Shown here piece by piece: positions 33,149-41,884 of a stretch of 64,000 nucleotides of DNA. A model generated the notes under the pieces. The model was not told the DNA's origin. It worked only from the letters and a program-made list of their open reading frames with translations, and made no database searches. The DNA is from Collinsella sp. GTDB taxonomy: Bacteria; Actinomycetota; Coriobacteriia; Coriobacteriales; Coriobacteriaceae. Each line of letters begins with the position of its first letter. Positions within the stretch are counted from its first letter, which is position 1. A program made the position numbers and the translations under genes. Where the stretch lies: NCBI GenBank assembly GCA_018381235.1, contig JAGZSF010000005.1, positions 1 to 64,000 on the forward strand, given 5' to 3'.

Positions 33149-33217
33149 TCGATTCGCCTCGGACTGGGAAGCCGCCGGTGGAGCGAGCAACCAAGGTCGA
33201 GGTACCAACAGGTCGGC

Positions 33218-33226
33218 ATGATACCA
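33218..33226 (-). promoter_or_regulatory. Extended -10 promoter of rpsO
   Basis: On the minus strand TGGTATCAT is an extended -10 (TGn plus TATCAT). No good -35 is visible. It would give a leader of about 100 nt that includes the palindrome at 33133. Confidence 0.45.
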
Positions 33227-33250
33227 CAAGCAGCCCGCGCCTGCGCATCA

Positions 33251-34000
33251 TCACCGACCCAACATGAATTCCATCGCACGGAGGCGTTGATCGGTGTGCG
33301 TCGCAGCCCAAACATGCGAAAGCCCGAGCAGGAATGCCGCCGTATGCGGGTCGATTCGCTCGGCCATGAGCGCATCGAAGGTCATGGACATGAGGGCGCG
33401 CAGCCATGCGGTCTCACCGGTCGACACCAGTTCGGCACCTGGAACGCTCGACGCGCACGACCCGCACATGAGACCGCCCGCCTGGGGTGAAAAATACGAC
33501 AGCATGGGGTCTCCGCACAGCACGCAGGCCGAAAAATCGGGTCGATAGCCAACGTGCGACAGCAGCTTAAAGACATATGCCGCCACAAGTAGGTCCATAT
33601 GCGCCGTGTCAAGCCCGCTGCCCACCAGGGCAAGCGCTCGCTGCGTGATGGCAAAGGTAAACGGGTCCTCGGCGTCCTCGAACGAGCACACGCGCGCAAC
33701 CTCGGCGATCGCGCTTGCGGCGCAGGTCGTCTCGTAATCGGGCGCAGCGCCGAGCGGCGCCTCCATAAGCTCGGCCTGGGAAACCACGTCGAGTGACCGT
33801 CCATGTGCGAGCAGCATATCGACCGTACAGAACAGCTCGCAGCGCGCAGCCAGGCGTCCGCCGGGTTTGCGGGCGCCCTTTGCCACGGCACGAACCTGCC
33901 GCCCCCGCTCGTCAAGCATCGTCAAGATCAGGTCGGTCTCTTTGAGCTTCGTCTTGTCGAGGACGAGCACCTTGGTGCGATATGTCCGGGAGCCTGCCAT
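33251..34000 (-). CDS. recO: DNA repair protein RecO
   Basis: 249-aa recombination mediator that loads RecA with RecR. N-terminal OB fold (TKVLVLDKTKLKETDLIL, then RAVAKGARKPGG) and a helical C-terminal domain with the four-cysteine zinc site CVLCGDP...CGSC. It begins 15 bp after era, the common era-recO order, at the end of the dnaJ-to-recO gene run. Confidence 0.95.
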   Translation of the reverse strand: MAGSRTYRTKVLVLDKTKLKETDLILTMLDERGRQVRAVAKGARKPGGRLAARCELFCTVDMLLAHGRSLDVVSQAELMEAPLGAAPDYETTCAASAIAEVARVCSFEDAEDPFTFAITQRALALVGSGLDTAHMDLLVAAYVFKLLSHVGYRPDFSACVLCGDPMLSYFSPQAGGLMCGSCASSVPGAELVSTGETAWLRALMSMTFDALMAERIDPHTAAFLLGLSHVWAATHTDQRLRAMEFMLGR

Positions 34001-34015
34001 GCGCGCCGCGCGCCC

Positions 34016-35083
34016 TTAGTCCTCGGCGTTGTAGCCAAAGCGGCGAATCTGGGCCTCGTCGTCACGCCAGCCGGCCTTGACCTTCACGTCCAGCTCCAAA
34101 AAGACCTGCGTGCCAAAGATGCGCTCAAGATCGCGACGGGCGTCGATACCGATATGCTTGATCATCTCGCCGCCCTTGCCGATGATGATGCCCTTTTGGC
34201 CCTCGCGCTCGACGTAAATGGTGGCGTGCACGCGCAGCACCTTCTTTGTCTGCTCGAGCGCATCGCAGATCACGCCAACGGAGTGCGGAATCTCATCACG
34301 GGTGCGGCGCAAGACCTTCTCGCGCACAAACTCAGCAACGAGCGTCTCGTCGGAAGCGTCGGTACCCATGTCCTCGGGGAACCAACGCGGGCCCTCGGGC
34401 AAAAAGTGCGCAACGGTCTCGATAAAGGCATCGACGTTGAAGTTCTTGACCGACGACGTCACGATCTCGTCGTCATATTCCATGAGTTCGTGGGCTGCCT
34501 TAAGCTGCTCCATGACCTGTGCGGGGTCGGCCTCATCGGCCTTGGTGAGCACCAGGACCTTCTTGCAACGAGCGCATCTGACGCGCTCGGCAACCCAGGC
34601 GTCTCCCCTGCCGATCGGCTTGGTGGCATCAATCAAAAACGCGACGACGTCGACATCGTTCAACTCGAACAGCGCGCTCTTGTTGAGCTCGGACCCCAGG
34701 CCGTCCTTGGGCTTATGGATACCCGGGGTATCGACAAAGACCAGCTGGTAGCCGGGACGGTTGACGACGGCGCGCATGCGGCGGCGGGTCGTCTGGGCCA
34801 CTGGCGAGGTGATGGCGACCTTTTTGCCATAGCAGGCATTGAGCAGTGTGGACTTGCCGGCGTTGGGGCGGCCGACCAGGGCCACGAAGCCGCTGCGGAA
34901 ACCGGGCTCAACGTCGCCAAAGCCCGCGAGGCTATCGTCCTCGTCGCACAGGGCGTCGAGCTCCTCGTCGCTCATGCCCTCAAACGGATCGAGCTCCTCG
35001 ACATCCTCATAAGCCTCGGTCGCCTCAGCATCCAGGGACTCATCGTCCAGAATTTCATCGATAGGCTGCATGGTGTCGGACAT
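34016..35083 (-). CDS. era: GTPase Era
   Basis: 355-aa GTPase for 16S rRNA maturation and 30S assembly. The G domain has G1 GRPNAGKST, G3 DTPGIH and G4 TKADEAD; the C-terminal KH domain has IIGKGGEMIKHIG. The N-terminus carries about 65 extra residues, strongly acidic (DDESLDAEATEAYEDVEELD-type), absent from typical 300-aa Era. The extension has its own good start and RBS, so it is probably translated; its role is unknown. Confidence 0.95.
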   Translation of the reverse strand: MSDTMQPIDEILDDESLDAEATEAYEDVEELDPFEGMSDEELDALCDEDDSLAGFGDVEPGFRSGFVALVGRPNAGKSTLLNACYGKKVAITSPVAQTTRRRMRAVVNRPGYQLVFVDTPGIHKPKDGLGSELNKSALFELNDVDVVAFLIDATKPIGRGDAWVAERVRCARCKKVLVLTKADEADPAQVMEQLKAAHELMEYDDEIVTSSVKNFNVDAFIETVAHFLPEGPRWFPEDMGTDASDETLVAEFVREKVLRRTRDEIPHSVGVICDALEQTKKVLRVHATIYVEREGQKGIIIGKGGEMIKHIGIDARRDLERIFGTQVFLELDVKVKAGWRDDEAQIRRFGYNAED

Positions 35084-35095
35084 GGAAATCCCTTT

Positions 35096-35473
35096 CTAAA
35101 TAAAGTCGAGCGCGTGGGCAAATACCAGCAATCCCACAATCGCGGCGGTGATGGAAAGTACGTATACGGAGGCGGCGGCGATATCCTTCGCACGCTTTGC
35201 CAGCGGATGGAGCTCCTGGGTCGCCAGATCGACAATCGCCTCCATGGCGGTGTTGCACAGCTCGCCGTGAATCACCAAGCCGCAACAGATGATAATCGTG
35301 GCCCACTCGGCAATGTCGAGCCCCACGATGCAGCCGGCAATGACGGTGCATACGCCCGCCACGAGCATGACCTTAATATTGCGCTCGGTCTTGACGGCGG
35401 TGACGAAGCCCTCCATGGCGTAGGAGAAGGACTTTAAGAAGGACGGATGGTCCTTGTTCGATCCGGGAATCAT
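35096..35473 (-). CDS. dgkA: Diacylglycerol/undecaprenol kinase
   Basis: 125-aa membrane kinase of the DgkA family with three helices. The conserved active-site motif appears as HGELCNTAMEAIVDL, followed by AKRAKDIAAASV. Gram-positive members phosphorylate undecaprenol to recycle the cell-wall lipid carrier. It lies between ybeY (9-bp gap) and era (12-bp gap), the usual ybeY-dgkA-era order. Confidence 0.92.
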   Translation of the reverse strand: MIPGSNKDHPSFLKSFSYAMEGFVTAVKTERNIKVMLVAGVCTVIAGCIVGLDIAEWATIIICCGLVIHGELCNTAMEAIVDLATQELHPLAKRAKDIAAASVYVLSITAAIVGLLVFAHALDFI

Positions 35474-35482
35474 AGACGGCTC

Positions 35483-35992
35483 CTAGTCGTGGGCGTGGTT
35501 GGTGATGGGGCCGACGTGGACCAGCTTGGGGTCCTCGCCGCGCTCGAGCGCCAGATCGCGCAGGATGGCGTCCTCGCGGGCCTCCATGACCTCGGCCTCG
35601 TCGTCCTCGATATGGTCATAGCCCAGCAGGTGCAGCATGCCATGCACGAGCATCAGGCGGCACTCGTCGGCAGGGCTATTGCCAAAGCCGGGAGCCTGAC
35701 GGGCAATGACCTGCGGGGCCAGGATGATATCGCCGAGCTCGAGCGTCTCGTCTGCGGGAATATCCTCGTCAAAGGCCGAGTCGCATTCAAACGAGAGGAC
35801 ATCGGTGGTACGGTCGATACCGCGCCACTCGTGGTTGAGCTCGTGCATCTCGTCCTCATCGACATACGAAAGGGAAATCTCAACTTCACGCTCAACGCCC
35901 TCGGCGGCAAGCACGACCTCGCAGATGTGCCCTACCTCCTGCGCGTCGAGCAGCGTATCGAGCTCGGCATCGTTGCTGATCAATACACTCAA
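35483..35992 (-). CDS. ybeY: Endoribonuclease YbeY
   Basis: 169-aa zinc-dependent rRNA maturation nuclease. The metal site H-x3-H-x5-H is complete in HGMLHLLGYDH, and TDVLSFECD and LGDIILAP are typical of the family. It overlaps phoH by four bases (ATGA), giving translational coupling. Confidence 0.97.
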   Translation of the reverse strand: MSVLISNDAELDTLLDAQEVGHICEVVLAAEGVEREVEISLSYVDEDEMHELNHEWRGIDRTTDVLSFECDSAFDEDIPADETLELGDIILAPQVIARQAPGFGNSPADECRLMLVHGMLHLLGYDHIEDDEAEVMEAREDAILRDLALERGEDPKLVHVGPITNHAHD

Positions 35993-36975
35993 CGGGACTC
36001 CTTTCGGTCGTGCACGCGCTTCTCGCGTACATCATCATAAGCATCGTATGCCTCGACGATACGCCCCACCAAGGCATGACGCACCACGTCGGCACGCTCA
36101 AGGTGAGAAAATGCGACATCGTCGACACGACCCAAAATCTGCTCAACGTCGGCAAGACCGCCGCGACGACCCACCAGATCGCGCTGGCTGAGGTCACCGG
36201 TAATCACAAACTTAGAGTTAAAGCCCAGGCGCGTCAGAAACATCTTCATCTGCTCGGGGGTCGTGTTTTGAGCCTCGTCGAGCACCACGAAGGCATCGCT
36301 CAGCGTGCGGCCGCGCATGTAGGCAAGTGGGGCGATCTCGATCACGCCGCGCTCCATAAGCTCATCGGTGCGCTCGCGATCCATCATGTCAAAAAGGGCG
36401 TCGTAGAGCGGACGCATGTAGGGATCGATCTTTTCCTCGAGGGTACCGGGCAAAAAGCCCAGGTTCTCCCCTGCCTCGACAACCGGACGCGTCAAGATCA
36501 GACGGCCCACCTCGTGACGCTTGAGCGCGGCAACGGCGAGTGCCATGGCCAGATAGGTCTTACCGGTACCGGCAGGACCCAGGCCAAACGTGATGGTATT
36601 TGAGCGGATGGCATCCACATAGCGCTTTTGACCGAGCGTCTTGGGGCGAATGACGCGACCGCGATACGAAAGCAGCACGTCATCGCGAAGCGACGTAGCC
36701 TCGTGCTCACCGTCGCGCAAGACGGCCAGGCAGCGAGAGACATCGTCGGCAGAAAGCGTGCGCCCGGAAGCAGCCTCACGAAAGGCATGTTCGAAAAAAC
36801 GCGCGACCAGTTCGACCTCGTCCGGGTCACCGCTCACGGCGATGCTGTCGCCACGGGCGACCACGTGGGCGCGAACTGAGCTCTCCAGCGCACGAAGGAC
36901 GCCGTCGCCGGCACCCAAAACGCGCGAGGGGTCAATACCCTCGGGAACGGTAAGTCTAATCTTCGAGGCTTCCAT
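35989..36975 (-). CDS. phoH: PhoH family ATPase
   Basis: 328-aa PhoH-like P-loop ATPase, probably RNA-associated, as suggested by its constant pairing with ybeY. Walker A GPAGTGKTYLA, the LGFLPGTLEEKIDPY motif and Walker B FVVLDEAQN. The ATG at 36975 has GGGAGG just upstream and overlaps the end of mtaB by 20 bp; longer in-frame starts would overlap further. Confidence 0.93.
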   Translation of the reverse strand: MEASKIRLTVPEGIDPSRVLGAGDGVLRALESSVRAHVVARGDSIAVSGDPDEVELVARFFEHAFREAASGRTLSADDVSRCLAVLRDGEHEATSLRDDVLLSYRGRVIRPKTLGQKRYVDAIRSNTITFGLGPAGTGKTYLAMALAVAALKRHEVGRLILTRPVVEAGENLGFLPGTLEEKIDPYMRPLYDALFDMMDRERTDELMERGVIEIAPLAYMRGRTLSDAFVVLDEAQNTTPEQMKMFLTRLGFNSKFVITGDLSQRDLVGRRGGLADVEQILGRVDDVAFSHLERADVVRHALVGRIVEAYDAYDDVREKRVHDRKESR

Positions 36976-38248
36976 GAACCTCCCTGCGTGCATGGACCAA
37001 GCCGGAATCATCGACTCCGATGATAGCAACATCGAGCAGGCACGGGGCTGTGAGTCCACGGGTATCGTCTAGACGGGCATGATGGAACGAACCAAGCGTC
37101 AGGTTGTCGCCATACTCGAGCACGGCACGCTCAACGGTGCCCACGCGACGGCGAGCGTCGGCAATGGCGAGCTCCTGCGCAGCGGCTCGCATACGACGGC
37201 TACGCTCGGCCATGACCTCGGGCGGCACCTGGTCGGGCATATCGGCAGCAAGAGTACCAGGACGTTTGCTGTAACGGAACACGTGCATACGCGAAAAGCC
37301 CACGCGGCGGCACAGCGCCAGCGACTCCTCAAACTCCTCGTCCGTCTCGCCGGGAAAACCAACGATGACATCGCACGAAAGGGACGCCTGAGGCAAGTTG
37401 GTGCGAATCATGCGCACCGTCTCCTCGAAGGCCTCGGCGCTATAGGGACGGCCCATGCGATGCAGCGTCCGTGTGCAGCCGGACTGCACGGGCAGGTGTA
37501 AAAACGGGGCGATGCGCTGCGGATAGCGCGCCATGACCTTAAGCAGGGACTCGGAGATATCCATGGGCTCGACCGAGGAAATGCGCACATGCGGAATAGA
37601 CGTGCGCTCCATAATCGCCTCGAGCAGCTCATCGATCTCGACGTGTTCATCAGTCGCGCTCTTGCCATCGTAGGCGCCCAGGTTCACACCTGTCAGCACC
37701 ACCTCGGGCACGCCGGCCTCCTGGGCCTCGCGAACCTGCTCGAGCACGGACTCGACCGGCACAGAGCGCTCGGGGCCGCGGGCCTTCCACACAATACAAT
37801 AGGTGCAACGATGGTTGCAGCCGTCCTGGATCTTCACGCCCAGACGCGAGCGACCGAGTGCATCGACCACCTCGCCGTCGCTGCAGGCGGGAACATTATC
37901 GGACTCAACGCCCAACACCTCGCAGACGCGTTCGGCAACATCAATCTTGGACGGCTCGGCGATCACGCGGCCCGAAAGCTCCAGCAGCTCCTCGGGGTGC
38001 AGATTGACCACGCATCCGGTCACGACCACATAGGGCTCGTTTGGATAGCCCAGCGCATGGCGAACGGCCTTACGGGTCTTGGCCTCGGCCTCGCCCGTAA
38101 CGGCACAGGTGTTAATGACGATCAGATCGGCATCCTGGGGCTCCACAATAGCAAAGCCCAAGCGCATAAGATCGGCAGTGATACGGTCAGACTCAACCCG
38201 GTTGACACGGCAGCCGAGGTTGACGACGGAAATATGGGGTGCGAGCAC
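36956..38248 (-). CDS. mtaB: tRNA t6A37 methylthiotransferase MtaB
   Basis: 430-aa radical SAM enzyme that converts t6A37 to ms2t6A37. N-terminal LGCRVNRVESDRI, radical SAM CNHRCTYCIVWKARG and a C-terminal TRAM-like region. The start is GTG at 38248 with AAGGAG five bases upstream. It is the third methylthiotransferase in the window and lies between dnaJ and phoH, as in many Gram-positives. Confidence 0.93.
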   Translation of the reverse strand: MLAPHISVVNLGCRVNRVESDRITADLMRLGFAIVEPQDADLIVINTCAVTGEAEAKTRKAVRHALGYPNEPYVVVTGCVVNLHPEELLELSGRVIAEPSKIDVAERVCEVLGVESDNVPACSDGEVVDALGRSRLGVKIQDGCNHRCTYCIVWKARGPERSVPVESVLEQVREAQEAGVPEVVLTGVNLGAYDGKSATDEHVEIDELLEAIMERTSIPHVRISSVEPMDISESLLKVMARYPQRIAPFLHLPVQSGCTRTLHRMGRPYSAEAFEETVRMIRTNLPQASLSCDVIVGFPGETDEEFEESLALCRRVGFSRMHVFRYSKRPGTLAADMPDQVPPEVMAERSRRMRAAAQELAIADARRRVGTVERAVLEYGDNLTLGSFHHARLDDTRGLTAPCLLDVAIIGVDDSGLVHARREVHGSLED

Positions 38249-38257
38249 GCGGGCTCC

Positions 38258-39406
38258 TTAATCGAGGATATCGTCGAGGGCACTCTTGATACGGTCGGTC
38301 ACCGACTTCTTACCGGAAGCGACGTCATCGCCCATCTCATCGGCAAAAGCACGGAGCAGCTCGCGCTGCTTATTGGAAAGATTGGTGGGAACGACCACGC
38401 GCAGTTGCACGATCAGTCGACCGCGTGAGCCGCCACCGCCGATGCGCGGCATGCCGAAATTGTTGACGCTGACGGTGTCGCCGTACTGCGTACCGGCGGG
38501 GACCGTCACCTTGACGACTTCGTCGGGCATAATGCCCTCGACCTCAATCTCGCAGCCGAGCGCAGCCTGCGCAATCGAGATATCGCTCACCAGGTACAGG
38601 TCATCACCGTTGCGCTTAAAGCGCTCATGGTCGGCAACGCGCACGTTGACGATCAGGTCGCCCGAGGGCTCGCCGCGAAGGCCTGCCTCGCCAAAGCCGC
38701 TCACGCGCAGCTGGCGACCGGTCGAAACGCCGGCGGGAATATCGATGTCGATCTTTTCATGCGAAGGCGTGCGGCCCTGACCGTCGCAGGTCTCGCAGGG
38801 ATGGTCGATAACCGTGCCCTCGCCGTGGCAATCAGGGCAAGGCGAAGAGGACTGAACCTGGCCCAGGAACGAGCGCTGAACCGTCGTGACATAGCCTGTG
38901 CCGTGGCAGCGGCTGCACTGCTTTTCCTGTGCACCCTCGGCCCTACCGGTGCCGTTGCAATCCTCGCAGGGGGCAAGGCGGTCATAGCTGATCGTCTTTT
39001 TGCACCCGAGTGCCGCCTCCTCGAGCGTCACCGAAAGCGAGATGGCCATATCGCGGCCGCGACGACGCTCACGGCGATTTCGGGCGCCACCGCCGGCACC
39101 GCCGCCAAAGAACGACGAGAAGAGGTCGTCCATGCCCATGCCGCCAAAGATATCGTTGATATCGACGTAGCCCGAACCACCAGGGCCGTCGGCAGTGCCG
39201 TAACGGTCGTAGTTAGCACGCTTCTGCTCATCGGAAAGAACGGAATAGGCCTCGTTGAGCTCCTTGAACTTGGCCTCGGCCTCGGGGTCGTCCGAAACAT
39301 CCGGATGTACGGTACGGGCCTTCTTTAGAAACGCACGCTTAATCGTCCGCGCGTCGGCATCCCTGTCGACGCCAAGCACCTCGTAGTAATCCCTATTTTC
39401 CGACAC
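38258..39406 (-). CDS. dnaJ: Chaperone protein DnaJ
   Basis: 382-aa co-chaperone of DnaK. J domain with HPD (VHPDVS), Gly/Phe region with GGAGGGAR, four zinc motifs (CEDCNGTG, CSRCHGTG, CPDCHGEG, CETCDGQG), and both C-terminal peptide-binding domains. The GTG at 39406 is chosen because GGAAGG lies eight bases upstream and the protein then begins SENRDYYEVLG. dnaK, grpE and hrcA are not in the window. It leads the run dnaJ-mtaB-phoH-ybeY-dgkA-era-recO. Confidence 0.96.
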   Translation of the reverse strand: MSENRDYYEVLGVDRDADARTIKRAFLKKARTVHPDVSDDPEAEAKFKELNEAYSVLSDEQKRANYDRYGTADGPGGSGYVDINDIFGGMGMDDLFSSFFGGGAGGGARNRRERRRGRDMAISLSVTLEEAALGCKKTISYDRLAPCEDCNGTGRAEGAQEKQCSRCHGTGYVTTVQRSFLGQVQSSSPCPDCHGEGTVIDHPCETCDGQGRTPSHEKIDIDIPAGVSTGRQLRVSGFGEAGLRGEPSGDLIVNVRVADHERFKRNGDDLYLVSDISIAQAALGCEIEVEGIMPDEVVKVTVPAGTQYGDTVSVNNFGMPRIGGGGSRGRLIVQLRVVVPTNLSNKQRELLRAFADEMGDDVASGKKSVTDRIKSALDDILD

Positions 39407-39487
39407 GACCGAATCCTTCCGACTTTCATTATTGTCACAGTGCGTCCTATACCCAAGCTGGGCCGACCGCAAACAGAGGGTTTGATG

Positions 39488-40591
39488 TTATTGCATTTGG
39501 TACGGCGAAAGCATGGCCCGTTGCGAGCAGCTTGCGAACCAAACCGACACGAGCGCGAACATGAAGCCATTGGCAAAACCGTTGGCAAACTGCATCGCAC
39601 CGCGCTTCCACCACAGCAGGCTGCGATGAAGCACACCGTCCGAAAGCACCATGAACAGGCCCATGGTAAACGGAATAAAGCACATCACGGCAAAGGCCGA
39701 GAACACACCCGAGATGGCCGAGAGTACCAAAAACGGCGCTACGATGCCCATCAGGTAAAAACCGGTACGAGCTTTGCCTTCCAAGCGCTCGGCTTCAACA
39801 TGGGCGCGGCCGACCAGGTCGCCGCCCGCGGCACCGTTGGTGCCAGCATGACCCATGCCGCCAATGCGGACCTCGTCGCCATCGTGCGTGCCGGCAGGAA
39901 ACTCAATCGTCTGCTCGGAGGCTACGCGAGTACGACCGCTGCCACCGCAATCAGGGCAGGGGTCGGCCACGACCTTACCGGAACCGCCGCACTCAGGGCA
40001 GACCGACTGGAACGTGCCGGCACCAAACAGAAAGGACAGGTCGACATCGATGTGACCGCGACCGCCGCAGCTCGGACAGGTATGTGCATGCTCGGACGAA
40101 ACAGAGCCCGAACCACCGCAGTGACCACAGGTATCGAAGCGCGTGTAGCGGACGGTCTTGCGGGCACCGCCCTTGGCCTCCTTGGCGTCGAGTTTGATAT
40201 CAACGACCACGTTGGCGCCGTTCTCGGGATTGTAGGCAGCCTGCCCGCGACGCGGCTGGCCCCAGGCGCCACCAAAGGGAAAACCGCCCTCAAAGGGATT
40301 GCCATAGCCCGCGCTGCCGGCGTAGCCGCCGCCATAGGGCGAAGCCGTAGGAGCGCCGGCGAAGGGGTTGCCCGAACGCATGGCGTCGTAGCGCGAACGC
40401 TTCTGCTCGTCCGAAAGCACGGCGTAGGCCTCGGAAACCTCTTTAAACTTTTCCTCGGCATCCGGCTCTTTGTTGACGTCCGGATGGAGCTTGCGGGCCT
40501 TTTGCTGGAAGGCCTTTTGAATATCACGCGAGGTGGCGTCCTTGGAGACACCCAAAATCTCGTAGTAATCTTTTTCGTTCATCGTCGCCAT
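39488..40591 (-). CDS. DnaJ-like protein with C-terminal membrane segments
   Basis: 367-aa J protein. The J domain (KLHPDVN), a Gly/Phe/Pro-rich linker (NPFAGAP, GNPFEGGFPFGG) and four zinc motifs (CGHCGGSG, CPSCGGRG, CPECGGSG, CPDCGGSG) match type A DnaJ. The rest does not: only the start of C-terminal domain I is present (FPAGTHDGDEVRIGGMG), after which three hydrophobic helices follow (about 280-300, 305-325, 345-362). It looks like a DnaJ tethered to the membrane. The ATG at 40591 has GGAGG nine bases upstream. It lies between dnaJ and hemW, on the same strand as the canonical DnaJ. Confidence 0.85.
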   Translation of the reverse strand: MATMNEKDYYEILGVSKDATSRDIQKAFQQKARKLHPDVNKEPDAEEKFKEVSEAYAVLSDEQKRSRYDAMRSGNPFAGAPTASPYGGGYAGSAGYGNPFEGGFPFGGAWGQPRRGQAAYNPENGANVVVDIKLDAKEAKGGARKTVRYTRFDTCGHCGGSGSVSSEHAHTCPSCGGRGHIDVDLSFLFGAGTFQSVCPECGGSGKVVADPCPDCGGSGRTRVASEQTIEFPAGTHDGDEVRIGGMGHAGTNGAAGGDLVGRAHVEAERLEGKARTGFYLMGIVAPFLVLSAISGVFSAFAVMCFIPFTMGLFMVLSDGVLHRSLLWWKRGAMQFANGFANGFMFALVSVWFASCSQRAMLSPYQMQ

Positions 40592-40649
40592 GCGTGGCAA
40601 CCTCCTGCTCACAGCAGCGTATATATTCCGGTAATTCTACCCGAGCGGC

Positions 40650-41882
40650 CTAAGCTAGATCCCAAAACAGCTCGAACAGAACATTTCCATCGAGCCAGCC
40701 CAGGTGTGTCGGCGCCAGACGAGCTCGGACATGGCCCGCGAGGACGTCTGCCGAAGTGAAGGGTCCCTCATGGACTCCGAGCGTCTCGGGCACCCAAGTG
40801 GCAAGACCCAATTCGAGCGCGCGATCGCAGGCAGCTGCCAGCTCGCCCGTTGGGATGACGCAAGCTGCACGAACCAACAGATCGGACGCAATACCGCGCG
40901 TCATGCGACAAGCGAGCATCAGGTCTTCAGCCGCAGCCTCACGCTGCGACAGATATTCAGTCTCGAACGCCGTCGCGTCATCGTCACGTTGCACCAGACA
41001 CACGCGGTACGCAACGCCTCGAGAAGAAACACCGGGGAACAAACCTGCAAGACGGTCGAAATCCCCGGCGTCGAGCATGCCCGCGGCAGAACGACCCAGG
41101 CCCAGGTAGCCCCGTCCGGTCCAGTAGGCAATGTTATGGGCGCACTCATGGCCGTCGAGCGCATAGCTTGCCACCTCATACGGGTGATAGCCGGCCGCAC
41201 CCAGACGCTCACGCGCCACATCCATGCACGAAGCTTGAAAATCCTCGTCGGGCTCGACCGACTCGTCGCGGCACGCCATGCGATAAAGGGGCGTCCCCTC
41301 CTCAAGCGTAAGCGGGTAGACCGACACATGATGCGGAGCCGCCGCCAGCACGCCATCGAGCGTGTGCTTCCAACTCGCTGCGGTCTGCCCGGGAAGTCCG
41401 CACATAAGGTCGCACGACACGTCAAGCCCAGCGTTCTTGACCGTCGCGATGGCGGCGAGCGCCCGATCGGCATCGTGAATACGGCCGATGGCAGTAAGTT
41501 CTGTGTTATCGAGCGTTTGCACGCCCAGAGAGACGCGTGTGACACCAACCTTGGCAAGCGCAGCGGCAAGCTCGGCGGTCAGCGACTCGGGATTGGCCTC
41601 GCAGGTAAACTCAACGGGGGCGCACCACGCACGAATACGCCGCACCAGCTCCACCAGGCGCTCCCCCGCCAGCGACGGCGTACCGCCGCCAACATAGACG
41701 GTGCGGATCTGGTCAAGGGCCCCAGCCTTGCCAAAAGCATCGAGACGCGCGAACAACTGCTCAAAATAGAAATCGAGCGCAGCGCTCAGGTCGCACGGAG
41801 CAAAACTGCGTGAGTCAAAGTCGCAGTACCGGCACTTTTGGGCGCAAAACGGCACGTGCGCATACAGCGCGGTAACGGCCAC
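40650..41882 (-). CDS. hemW: Heme chaperone HemW-like radical SAM protein
   Basis: 410-aa protein of the HemN/HemW group. The cluster motif CxxxCxxC appears in PFCAQKCRYCDF, followed by GGGTPSL and a C-terminal HemN domain. HemW binds and transfers heme rather than oxidising coproporphyrinogen; the lepA-adjacent location is typical. It starts with GTG just 2 bp after dusB. No heme-synthesis gene is in the window. Confidence 0.92.
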   Translation of the reverse strand: MAVTALYAHVPFCAQKCRYCDFDSRSFAPCDLSAALDFYFEQLFARLDAFGKAGALDQIRTVYVGGGTPSLAGERLVELVRRIRAWCAPVEFTCEANPESLTAELAAALAKVGVTRVSLGVQTLDNTELTAIGRIHDADRALAAIATVKNAGLDVSCDLMCGLPGQTAASWKHTLDGVLAAAPHHVSVYPLTLEEGTPLYRMACRDESVEPDEDFQASCMDVARERLGAAGYHPYEVASYALDGHECAHNIAYWTGRGYLGLGRSAAGMLDAGDFDRLAGLFPGVSSRGVAYRVCLVQRDDDATAFETEYLSQREAAAEDLMLACRMTRGIASDLLVRAACVIPTGELAAACDRALELGLATWVPETLGVHEGPFTSADVLAGHVRARLAPTHLGWLDGNVLFELFWDLA

Positions 41883-41884
41883 CC

